Source: Parabacteroides faecis
GTDB taxonomy: Bacteria; Bacteroidota; Bacteroidia; Bacteroidales; Tannerellaceae
DNA: 64,000 bases
Direction of reading: 5' to 3'
NCBI RefSeq assembly: GCF_014647375.1
Contig: NZ_BMPB01000006.1
Coordinates: forward strand, 248,001 to 312,000
Positions within the stretch are counted from its first letter, which is position 1, and each line of letters begins with the position of its first letter. Shown in pieces: positions 17,519-24,527 of this stretch. The translations under genes were made by a program, and so were the position numbers. Below the pieces are notes generated by a model, which searched no databases, was not told where the DNA came from, and saw nothing but the letters and a program-made list of their open reading frames with translations.

Positions 17519-18649
17519 TTATTTAAAGTAAAGTTTGAATAGGCATAGATTGCTGTCATCTTTTAGTTTGTTGTATTTTTTCAAATCCTCATTGGAAATA
17601 ATTTCTTTGCAGGATTGGATTTCTTCTGGTGAAATTACACTTATCATATAAGTATCTGTTAAAATGCTTACATCTTTTACTTTTACACCTCCTTTAAGTG
17701 TGTCAAAAACATAACTTTTGCCATCTTTTTTGCGATAAAAAATATTTCTCCATTTGTCTATTGGCCAGCTTTTTAGTATGGTGTAATAATAATTTTTATT
17801 TTGAAAATTTCGAAAGAAATAATATGGTATTTCCATAGTATCTGTTAGTTTTGAGAAATTATTTAGATCTTTTTTTACGTCTTTTATATACGGCTTTAAA
17901 TTTAAATTGTTATGGCCGAAATCCCATTTATATTCTAATTCTATTGTATCTGTGTTGAAGCGATATACTTCGTTTGAAAATTGTGTTGAAAAATAATAAT
18001 TATTATCGTAATTATAAAAAACTTCAATGCACATATTACTCATAAAAGTATCATCATTATCTTTCCAAAATCCACCTACAACTTGTTTGTTTATTAGATT
18101 ATAAAATGTGACTTTATATTCTAAAGGATTTCCAAGGAGTGTCCAGTATGCTATAATATCATTCTCTAATTTGATCATATCATGCCCTCCACCACTAGGA
18201 AGTTGATATTTATCTACAAAATTACCTTCAATGTCATAAACATGTATAAACCCCATAGGGCTTAACATATAGATCTTATTTTGGTTTATTATAGTTTCAC
18301 TGATTAAATTATATTCCTCTGGTCCATCCCCTGTTTTGTCTATTTTGTATAAAAATTTACCACTTTTATCGAAACAAAATAAAACGGAAATACGATCGTC
18401 TAATATATAAAACCTATTATTGTATTCAATAATTTGATGTATTGAAGTTATAAGACTTTCATCTGTTGTCTCTAGTGGTATAATTTCTACTTTACTAAAT
18501 AAATGTGATGGATCTAATTCATTTTCTTTCAATTCGACAGATAAAACCTTACCTTGATAAGTGTTGTCTTTCTTATTGCATGAAAAAAATAATAAGCAAA
18601 TCACCCCAATTACAATATATGTTGTTGTTTTTGTCATTTTACTATCCAT
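17519..18649 (-). CDS. 6-bladed beta-propeller lipoprotein (AT-rich copy)
   Basis: A 376-residue lipoprotein (lipobox CLLFFSCN, Cys near 24) of the Bacteroidales 6-bladed propeller group (DUF5128 type). The family start is VEIIPLETTDESLI near 53-66, followed by repeated strand motifs such as FCFDKSGKFLYKI and GDGPEEYN. Function in this group is unknown; propellers commonly bind peptides or glycans. Very close in protein sequence to the gene at 31216-32337 along the whole length, but far richer in A and T, which points to separate histories. A second ATG at 18637 is possible. It lies between the second NVEALA peptide and the thioredoxin/DUF1573 gene. Confidence 0.8.
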   Translation of the reverse strand: MDSKMTKTTTYIVIGVICLLFFSCNKKDNTYQGKVLSVELKENELDPSHLFSKVEIIPLETTDESLITSIHQIIEYNNRFYILDDRISVLFCFDKSGKFLYKIDKTGDGPEEYNLISETIINQNKIYMLSPMGFIHVYDIEGNFVDKYQLPSGGGHDMIKLENDIIAYWTLLGNPLEYKVTFYNLINKQVVGGFWKDNDDTFMSNMCIEVFYNYDNNYYFSTQFSNEVYRFNTDTIELEYKWDFGHNNLNLKPYIKDVKKDLNNFSKLTDTMEIPYYFFRNFQNKNYYYTILKSWPIDKWRNIFYRKKDGKSYVFDTLKGGVKVKDVSILTDTYMISVISPEEIQSCKEIISNEDLKKYNKLKDDSNLCLFKLYFK

Positions 18650-18749
18650 TTTAATAATTGTGCCAAAAATATGTAACCTTCAAAAATTATTTTACCATAT
18701 ATAATTTAACTTGGAATGATATTTTTGACACAATTTTAGTTATTAAACT

Positions 18750-19001
18750 TTAGCAAGTGCAATATATGTCTGTTGATACAGAGCGTTGACAAGTACCTCC
18801 AAATCTATACCAACATTTTCCAATACCGTCTGTACAACTTTTCGAACAAGTAATTACAACACCTTCATTATCAGCTAAAGCCTCTAAATTGGCTAGAGTT
18901 AAATCTGAAAGTGTGACTTCATTTTTGCTCTGGTTGAAATTCCAGCTGGCTGCAAGAGCCATAGCAGTGATAAGAACTGCTCCAAAGATCTTTTTCTTCA
19001 T
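18750..19001 (-). CDS. NVEALA-family secreted peptide, six-cysteine type (second copy)
   Basis: An 83-residue precursor with signal-like segment MKKKIFGAVLITAMALAAS, the motif variant NLEALA at 38-43 and cysteines at 52, 56, 63, 71, 81 and 83, the same positions as in the peptide at 16257-16529. CWYRF at 63-67 matches CWYKF there. It ends right after the last cysteine, so the mature form would be about 40 residues. It is the head of the next peptide-propeller-DUF1573 triplet. A start at MKKK is supported by similarity to the other copy. Function unknown; secreted signal or toxin-like peptide are both possible. Confidence 0.85.
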   Translation of the reverse strand: MKKKIFGAVLITAMALAASWNFNQSKNEVTLSDLTLANLEALADNEGVVITCSKSCTDGIGKCWYRFGGTCQRSVSTDIYCTC

Positions 19002-19140
19002 GATCTTAGTATCTTATTAAATTAAAATTCTATTTATTTTCTATCTTTGCCTACTCTATTTGGATCAGATAGTCGAATGAAATAATTCATTCTGTTTTGT
19101 CGATTATATTACCACGATACACCTCCTTTTTGGGGTCTTC

Positions 19141-19183
19141 GGGAGTTTGCTTGTACATTCTTGTCGGGATGCAGCAAACTCCC
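19141..19183. repeat. Long-loop hairpin in the gap before the second NVEALA peptide
   Basis: GGGAGTTTGC (19141-19150) and GCAAACTCCC (19174-19183) are perfect complements with a 23-base loop. No T-run follows on the minus strand. Also in this gap is GAATGAA-N4-TTCATTC (about 19075-19092). Either could separate the two peptide triplets; no promoter was recognised for the downstream one. Confidence 0.5.
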
Positions 19184-19214
19184 TTTCGTTCGATCACCGA
19201 ACATTCCCCTTTAT

Positions 19215-20075
19215 TCAGACCTTGACGGGTTGGTTGTTAATACTATTGTACTTAATTGTTACGACTTCATCGAAGAAGCCAGTATCCTTCGGTGTCATCT
19301 TGATTCCCACCCGAAGGGTTTCTCTGGATTTCGCGAATCGTTTGTTATAGGTAGCTGCCGTGCGGCCACAAGTGGTACTTACGTCCACGGTCACGCGGGG
19401 ACTATCCCCTGTATTTTTAACCTTTATGGTTGTTTCTTTCGTTTCCGATTTGTCGAATGTGCCGAAGTCAATATCTGTCTGATTGATTTCTGTGGTCGTT
19501 TTGGGTATGTTTTTGTTGGGATTGTCTTTGTCCGTAATTTGTTTCAGGTATAGGTCTATCACAGCCATGTTATGTACCGGATTTCCTAATATTGCTACTC
19601 TATTCTTTTTATCCAGTAAGAATGTCTGGAAAGTCATATCTGCCGGAAACTTGTTCAACTTGTTTAATCTGTTGTCCATGTCAATGCAGACAGGACGGTC
19701 AAAGCCATCACGTTTTAACAGATAACGTATTTCTTTATAATCTTTCGAATGGAAGAAGAAAAGGAAAGGTACTTTTTCTAGTACTACAGAATCGGTATAT
19801 TCGATCTGTTCTTTCCATTTATGTAGTTGTAGCTTACAACTGGTACAACCTGTTGAATCGACATATACTAATACTTTATATTCGGACTGCGGAATCCGGA
19901 AATCCGTGGTGTCTGTCAGATAACGGGTGAAAATAAGGTTGTCAGGCAATTTGCTCTCTTTTACCTGCCATTCATTTACCAATTGCTCAATATGCTTTTC
20001 TTTCTCTTTCTGTTCGTTTTTGCAGGAAAAGAAGATAGGTAATAATACTAGTATGATTAGATTTAAAGCTTTCAT
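19215..20075 (-). CDS. Thioredoxin-fold plus DUF1573 lipoprotein (second copy)
   Basis: A 286-residue lipoprotein (lipobox LLPIFFSCK, Cys near 18) laid out like the protein at 16654-17511: CxxC in STGCTSCKLQLHKW near 74-87, a thioredoxin-like half and a C-terminal DUF1573-like half. The DUF1573 signature is altered: the usual SCGC-T appears as TTCGRTAATY, so the second cysteine is replaced by arginine, and the following Pro/Gly pattern is lost. Less AT-rich than the first copy. It lies 9 bases after the propeller gene. Probably periplasmic or surface redox/binding function beside the NVEALA peptide; the partner is inferred only from gene order. Confidence 0.75.
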   Translation of the reverse strand: MKALNLIILVLLPIFFSCKNEQKEKEKHIEQLVNEWQVKESKLPDNLIFTRYLTDTTDFRIPQSEYKVLVYVDSTGCTSCKLQLHKWKEQIEYTDSVVLEKVPFLFFFHSKDYKEIRYLLKRDGFDRPVCIDMDNRLNKLNKFPADMTFQTFLLDKKNRVAILGNPVHNMAVIDLYLKQITDKDNPNKNIPKTTTEINQTDIDFGTFDKSETKETTIKVKNTGDSPRVTVDVSTTCGRTAATYNKRFAKSRETLRVGIKMTPKDTGFFDEVVTIKYNSINNQPVKV

Positions 20076-20084
20076 TACTATTCT

Positions 20085-21143
20085 CTAAATTTTGAACTCT
20101 ATGATTGGATCATCACTTTTTACTTCGGTTGCAACAATCGTATTTGTTTCTTCGTTTATATCAATACCATATATAGCTCGATCGAGAGTATATTTCTGTA
20201 CAGGGTTTCCTTGAAGATCGAACACATAGATAAACCTACCTCCGTCTTCCGGTTGTTCTCCACGCTGATAAGCTGCTAACTTATCTTTAAACTTAATGCC
20301 TTGAAATACTGTATATATATATTTATTGGTTACTTTGATATCACTAAATCCCATAATGCCATTCGGAACGCCAGATCCGTCTTTACCTGTTTTAAACTCG
20401 GGTTCTCCGGCCGGACCATACAATACCTTGTGTGTACTGTCTTTAAGATTATAGATTTCAAGTGATTCTCCTAATTGGGTAGCCATAGCCAATACACCAT
20501 TCTCCGGATTGTAATCCATAAAACTTCTCCAGGCCTGTGCTAATGCAGGACGAGATGTTTCTTCATTGGCTGTTTCGCTCGGGATTGTACCATTGCTTTT
20601 TATAGGTTTACCGCTACCGTCAACCTCCCAAAAACGATGTTCTCCTAGATAGTCAGGAATCAAAAAACCTGATTCCATCGTATGAAAATCCAATGAACGG
20701 ACTAATTTCTTGTCTAATTTAATCTCCTCTACCAATTCTGCAGAACTGGTAGAAGGAGATATTTTCCAACGTGTAATTTGCATCTTGTTGGGATCGAGTG
20801 CCCATAGGGAATCTAGGGAGTTGAATTGAATGTTTGCTGCTGATAACATCTCCTTCGGTGCTTCTCCACGTCTGCCAAAAGAAGCAATGTGTTTCCACCC
20901 CGGATAGGTAAACGCGTGTAAATAGTGATCTATATTGTGCAGATCCATTACAACGGCAACACTATCCCTGACCGTTACCCGGAATGGGTAACGGAACAGG
21001 ATAGTATCCAGGTTGATTACCTGTGCGCTGAGTGCCTTGGTTTTGGTAAAGTCCGAGTATCTCGAAAAGTGCGAATCCGGAGAACTCGTACAGGCACTCA
21101 GGCAGCTAATACCTATTAATATATAATAAAGGAGATGTTTCAT
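20085..21143 (-). CDS. BF3164-like 6-bladed beta-propeller lipoprotein
   Basis: A 352-residue lipoprotein (lipobox GISCLSAC, Cys near 18) of the BF3164-like/TolB-like propeller group. Repeat motifs include FGRRGEAPKEML near 90-101, which is the GxGPxE-type turn typical of the group, and repeated strand pairs to the C-terminus. Function unknown. It starts 3 bases after the third NVEALA peptide stop and ends 9 bases before the thioredoxin/DUF1573 gene, so the peptide, propeller and DUF1573 genes form a tight triplet. GC content is ordinary for the window, unlike the next triplet. Confidence 0.8.
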   Translation of the reverse strand: MKHLLYYILIGISCLSACTSSPDSHFSRYSDFTKTKALSAQVINLDTILFRYPFRVTVRDSVAVVMDLHNIDHYLHAFTYPGWKHIASFGRRGEAPKEMLSAANIQFNSLDSLWALDPNKMQITRWKISPSTSSAELVEEIKLDKKLVRSLDFHTMESGFLIPDYLGEHRFWEVDGSGKPIKSNGTIPSETANEETSRPALAQAWRSFMDYNPENGVLAMATQLGESLEIYNLKDSTHKVLYGPAGEPEFKTGKDGSGVPNGIMGFSDIKVTNKYIYTVFQGIKFKDKLAAYQRGEQPEDGGRFIYVFDLQGNPVQKYTLDRAIYGIDINEETNTIVATEVKSDDPIIEFKI

Positions 21144-21146
21144 TGT

Positions 21147-21368
21147 TTATTCAAGACTTAAGCCTGTAATTCTCATTTCTACCCAATCTCCGTCACAGTC
21201 TACAGAACCATCACCGTAGCAATTAACTCTGTCTCCATGTTCACCATAAGCCAACGCTTCTATATTATCTAATACTAGAGCTGGCAATTCATTTTTTTGA
21301 TTAGACCAGAAATAAAAGCCTGCGATCAGGCAAACCATAAATCCGACTAATTTTAATTTGTTCTTCAT
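21147..21368 (-). CDS. NVEALA-family peptide, two-cysteine type (third copy)
   Basis: A 73-residue precursor with membrane/signal segment (KLVGFMVCLIAGFYFW, about 6-21), the motif variant NIEALA at 35-40 and a short tail with two cysteines (NCYGDGSVDCDGDW). It differs from the six-cysteine copies downstream. First gene of the minus-strand module, transcribed from a TATTTTTG promoter flanked by 11-bp direct repeats, divergent from the membrane regulator gene. Only 3 bases separate it from the propeller gene. Family membership rests on the NxEALA motif and context; function unknown. Confidence 0.75.
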   Translation of the reverse strand: MKNKLKLVGFMVCLIAGFYFWSNQKNELPALVLDNIEALAYGEHGDRVNCYGDGSVDCDGDWVEMRITGLSLE

Positions 21369-21392
21369 ATCTGTTTACATAATTTGTTACAA

Positions 21393-21400
21393 CAAAAATA
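21393..21400 (-). promoter_or_regulatory. Promoter -7 element of the NVEALA module
   Basis: TATTTTTG on the minus strand, 24 bases before the third peptide's ATG, fits TAnnTTTG. The -33 region lacks a TTTG, which fits activator dependence. Confidence 0.55.
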
Positions 21401-21422
21401 AAGAGGCTTTTTTAGAGAAGCT

Positions 21423-21441
21423 CCTAGATTTTACCTAGATT
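21423..21441. promoter_or_regulatory. 11-bp direct repeats CCTAGATT in the divergent promoter region
   Basis: CCTAGATT at 21423-21430 and 21434-21441, exactly 11 bases apart, with a weaker third unit (CTTATATA) at 21445-21452. They end at about -30 of the module promoter. Eleven-base direct repeats are what OmpR/PhoB-type winged-helix proteins bind, and the adjacent divergent gene encodes such a domain. Confidence 0.6.
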
Positions 21442-21496
21442 ATGCTTATATAGGTGTTTTTTTATTCATTTTACCTCTTTTTGAATAGTTCTTTTC

Positions 21497-21504
21497 TATT
21501 TTTG
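21497..21504 (+). promoter_or_regulatory. Promoter -7 element of the membrane regulator gene
   Basis: TATTTTTG on the plus strand, 21 bases before the regulator ATG; no well-spaced -33 box. Confidence 0.5.
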
Positions 21505-21525
21505 TGTTTAAAATAGGATATAGAA

Positions 21526-22659
21526 ATGAAGAGTAATTTGTCGAATTGGTTAATTGGGGGGGTACTAGCTTTACTTATAACTATAGGTGGAGGTTATTGG
21601 TATTCTTTTAGTTTACGTAGTAAAGTGACAGAAATTTGGAAGCAGACATTATGGGAAGACTGTACAAATAGGATGAGAGAAATCAAAGTAAAGAAGAAGC
21701 ATATATTTTCTCCTGCTACTTCACCAAACATCGAAATAGCAACAGAGGGGCAGACTTTACTTTTAAAAAAGGATAGTACTGAATCTTTAACTGCTGATGA
21801 AGGTGATTTTCTTGCTGACCAATATTACTTGTCATTTAAGAATCCTGTAAAAATCGAAAAGTTGGATAGTCTTTTCCGAATAAAGTTGAAAGAAAATGGA
21901 TATGAGTTTAAAACAGCGGTATCTCTTTATAATAATGATTCTGATAAAAAGACGTTTTACGGTATAAATGATGTGAGCCTTCTACCTAATTATTTGAAAT
22001 TGACATATAAAGTGGATATTCAAAATGTTATCGTTTTGGAAGGATATGTAAGGGGGGACTGGTTAGAAAACCTGCTGTGGGGTAAGAGTTATTATGTCAT
22101 ACTCTTTATAATTGCTTGTTTAGCATCGATAATATTAGTGATGAAGAAGAGAAACAGCAAACGACCAAACTCTTTGATTCAACCAATAGTGCTACAGGAT
22201 ACCCGGAATGAACGGTACTTGGATATTACTCAGGTTTTGCCGGATGAATCGGTTTGGCAGGAGGTTGAGCTAGTAACAGAGCCTGTGAAGGAGTGGGAGG
22301 AACCTCTTTCCAAACCTGCAGCCAATGTTATTTATTTGGATGAAAAGAAACATGTCTTGATTTATTCTGGAATGACTATACTTCTTGCTCCAAAAGTGTT
22401 TGGCTTGTTCAATCAGTTGTCGAAAGGAAGAGATTATTTTCAATCTTATGAATATCTTTATCAGACTCTTTGGACTGAAAAGAATAATGTTGATAAAAAG
22501 CATTTAGAACAGTTGGTAATCCGTTTGCGGAAAGACTTGAAGGATATTCCGGATTTAAGTATCGATGCCATACGGGGGAGTGGGTATCAACTTAAATGGA
22601 AAAATGATACGAAACTGACTATTGAGCAGATAGAGTACAATATAGGTACATCTGAATAG
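21526..22659 (+). CDS. Membrane-spanning winged-helix transcriptional regulator
   Basis: A 377-residue protein with TM1 at about 8-25, an extracytoplasmic domain (26-188), TM2 at about 189-206, a cytoplasmic linker and an OmpR/ToxR-type winged helix at about 268-358. The winged-helix motifs are LLAPKVFGLFNQLSKGRDYF, LYQTLW, the recognition helix NNVDKKHLEQLVIRLRKDL, and the wing RGSGYQL. The topology is that of a sensor histidine kinase whose kinase part is replaced by a DNA-binding domain, so it would read a periplasmic signal and act directly on DNA. It is divergent from the NVEALA module, with 11-bp direct repeats between them. A role as activator of that module is inferred. Confidence 0.8.
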   Translation: MKSNLSNWLIGGVLALLITIGGGYWYSFSLRSKVTEIWKQTLWEDCTNRMREIKVKKKHIFSPATSPNIEIATEGQTLLLKKDSTESLTADEGDFLADQYYLSFKNPVKIEKLDSLFRIKLKENGYEFKTAVSLYNNDSDKKTFYGINDVSLLPNYLKLTYKVDIQNVIVLEGYVRGDWLENLLWGKSYYVILFIIACLASIILVMKKRNSKRPNSLIQPIVLQDTRNERYLDITQVLPDESVWQEVELVTEPVKEWEEPLSKPAANVIYLDEKKHVLIYSGMTILLAPKVFGLFNQLSKGRDYFQSYEYLYQTLWTEKNNVDKKHLEQLVIRLRKDLKDIPDLSIDAIRGSGYQLKWKNDTKLTIEQIEYNIGTSE

Positions 22660-22749
22660 CTCTCTTCAAGGCTTTGGAGTAGGCAATCAGCGTGTAGAAC
22701 TTACCTCCCAAACAGGGTATGTCTGTTTCTTGTGTACGATTCAATTGCA

Positions 22750-22776
22750 TTTTGTTTGCCGTAGGATCATCCACAG
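22750..22776 (+). repeat. 27-base direct repeat, copy 2 (intergenic)
   Basis: Exact match in the same orientation to 13089-13115, which lies within the Wzy_C gene. Similarity does not extend into the flanks, so this is a short shared segment and not a gene fragment. Confidence 0.85.
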
Positions 22777-22885
22777 AAAAGTTCCAATAGTCTTGCCTAA
22801 AACATTCCAAACACCTATTCATTCGATAGTTATCAAACGAAAGGAACTCAATTGTCAAATGAAAAGAGCATATATGTGTTCTATT

Positions 22886-22905
22886 CGTTTGATATATATC
22901 AAACG
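22886..22905. repeat. 20-bp perfect palindrome
   Basis: CGTTTGATATATATCAAACG is fully self-complementary. A related half-site, TATCAAACGA, lies at 22831-22840. It sits between convergent genes, so an operator role is not obvious. Confidence 0.7.
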
Positions 22906-23071
22906 CAAAAATGAATGAGTAAAAAAGTTCATTTCCACCCGTCGGGAATGGAATAATCCATTGTCTTTATTTGTGCATGAAATCACAAGGCTGAATAAAA
23001 TACAAAATAGAAGTGTTTCTCTCATTGGATTCGAATTATATGTTCAATAGGATTGATAGGCTGTTTTAATA

Positions 23072-24241
23072 TTAATAATTAAATCCGAACTGCCACAATG
23101 GGATTACATTCATGTAGCCTTGTTCTATATTGTCTTTTATTATAAAACCATTTTCTATGCCTTGCAGCTGCTTTTGTTTTTTATTCTTTCCTCCTATTTC
23201 AAAAGTGTAACTTGCTATTTGAAAGTCAGAAACAGCCGAGGTAATAACATCTTGTTCTACACGCATTTGATTCAGGAAGAATGTCTCTCTGATGTTCCCT
23301 GTTTCTGATGTTTCTTGTCCTAAACAATACATTAAGGTAGGGTTGTCTAAATAGACTTTATCCACTTTGCCAAGTCCTCTGATACCACCGGTGTCATCAC
23401 GTAATTGTGAGATTAGTCCGGCTTCTTCGAGATAAAGAAAATAATCGGATAAATTGTTGCGACTTACTCCTAACATGGCTGCAATACTACTCATATTGGG
23501 TTTGAATGGTACGCTTCGGGCTATGATTGTGAGCAGTTGCTTTAATTTTCGTGCTGTAGACACGCTCATTTCAGAATATTGCGGAATATCGACTTCCAAT
23601 GTTTTATTTATTATTTGTTGCAAACGTATATAGAACTGATCTTCCTGGGAGAATGGATAATAACCTTCTTCCAGATAGGATTGGAAATAGGCATAAGGAC
23701 GGAATTTATCAGGAAGCTCTATGCGGTGTTGCATGATATCAACCAATGGATAGACTGGTATCTCTATATGATGAAACATATTCAGGTATTCACGAAACGA
23801 AAGTCCTTGCATGGAATAGACAATAGCCCGTCGGCTCAGGTCTGCTGAGCCCTTGTTAATGTCGAGAATGGAAGAACCTGTAAAAAATATTTTCAGATCA
23901 GCATGATAGTCATACATCAGTTTTAACTCACGGGCCCAATCTTTGTATTTATGAATCTCGTCAATAATAAGGTGAGTTCCTCCTCGCTTCACAAATTCAT
24001 CTGCTAACTCTACCAAGTGGTGGGCTGAAAAATATAAGTCATCGGCATTGACGAATAATGTTGTATTCCTATTCAGCTTCTCCTTGGCATATTGCAACAT
24101 CAATGTTGTTTTTCCTACGCCACGTGGCCCAACCAATCCTAACAGACGATTGTTCCAATTAATACGGTCGAACATATATCGATGGAATGTGGTAGGTATG
24201 GAACGTAACATTGCATCGAAACTCATTTGTAACTTATCCAT
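23072..24241 (-). CDS. AAA-family ATPase with DUF4143-like C-terminal domain
   Basis: A 389-residue cytoplasmic protein with Walker A GPRGVGKTT at 38-46, Walker B HLIIDEIHKY near 89-98, an arginine-rich sensor region and a winged-helix plus nuclease-like tail typical of the AAA_14/DUF4143 group common in Bacteroidales and archaea. The biochemical role of this group is unsettled. It is a single gene with its own TATATTTG promoter and two nearly identical palindromes directly upstream, so it is likely regulated, perhaps by its own product or an unlinked repressor. It is convergent with the membrane regulator and separate from the propeller genes beyond 24.5 kb. Confidence 0.85.
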   Translation of the reverse strand: MDKLQMSFDAMLRSIPTTFHRYMFDRINWNNRLLGLVGPRGVGKTTLMLQYAKEKLNRNTTLFVNADDLYFSAHHLVELADEFVKRGGTHLIIDEIHKYKDWARELKLMYDYHADLKIFFTGSSILDINKGSADLSRRAIVYSMQGLSFREYLNMFHHIEIPVYPLVDIMQHRIELPDKFRPYAYFQSYLEEGYYPFSQEDQFYIRLQQIINKTLEVDIPQYSEMSVSTARKLKQLLTIIARSVPFKPNMSSIAAMLGVSRNNLSDYFLYLEEAGLISQLRDDTGGIRGLGKVDKVYLDNPTLMYCLGQETSETGNIRETFFLNQMRVEQDVITSAVSDFQIASYTFEIGGKNKKQKQLQGIENGFIIKDNIEQGYMNVIPLWQFGFNY

Positions 24242-24261
24242 GAATCTTTAGTTTATTTCTG

Positions 24262-24269
24262 CAAATATA
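24262..24269 (-). promoter_or_regulatory. Promoter -7 element of the ATPase gene
   Basis: TATATTTG on the minus strand, 20 bases before the ATG, perfect TAnnTTTG. Confidence 0.6.
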
Positions 24270-24272
24270 ATG

Positions 24273-24329
24273 AATTGCACTATGGAAAGTGCAATTGTAT
24301 GGAGAATTCGCACTTTTTGTAGTGCGAAT
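24273..24329. promoter_or_regulatory. Twin palindromic operators upstream of the ATPase gene
   Basis: Site 1: AATTGCACT-N6-AGTGCAATT at 24273-24296. Site 2: ATTCGCACT-N6-AGTGCGAAT at 24306-24329. Both are perfect 9-bp inverted repeats with 6-base spacers, their centres 33 bp (three helical turns) apart. Site 1 overlaps the region just upstream of the -7 element. The rest of the gap to 24527 shows no gene. Confidence 0.65.
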
Positions 24330-24527
24330 ACATTGGATTGAACGGATGTTGAGCTTCTGCAGCTCATATGCACTATAAAAAACTCTGTATATTATAATTC
24401 TTACGTCAATGTCAAAATGTCACTACCCTACCGGCTAAATAGGATTAATATACCGGGTAAATGAAAATACCCTGGCGACTAATATTTTTTAACGTATCAG
24501 AATGGTTTTCATATAGCATTATTGCTG

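Larger units (their letters stand above)
22660..23071. other. 412-base gap between convergent genes, with repeat-like sequence
   Basis: The first 200 bases look like a dispersed intergenic repeat. They contain the second 27-base direct repeat and, on the minus strand, an 80-codon frame with no recognisable family. Then comes a 20-bp palindrome (22886-22905). No RNA gene or confident CDS was found. Confidence 0.5.

Noticed and set aside
19147-19553. Plus-strand frames opposite the second DUF1573 gene
   Set aside because: They lie over a well-formed lipoprotein gene on the other strand and lack any domain; TATCTTTG at 19042 on the plus strand has no gene to serve.
22750-22776. att site of an integrated element
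   Set aside because: No integrase or tRNA lies near either copy, and one copy is inside an intact gene, so an integrase-type attachment site is not supported; it is reported only as a direct repeat.
22619-22858. 79-codon frame on the minus strand past the regulator
   Set aside because: It overlaps the regulator end and sits in repeat-like sequence that includes the 27-base repeat; no family or ribosome site, so it is treated as part of a repeat.
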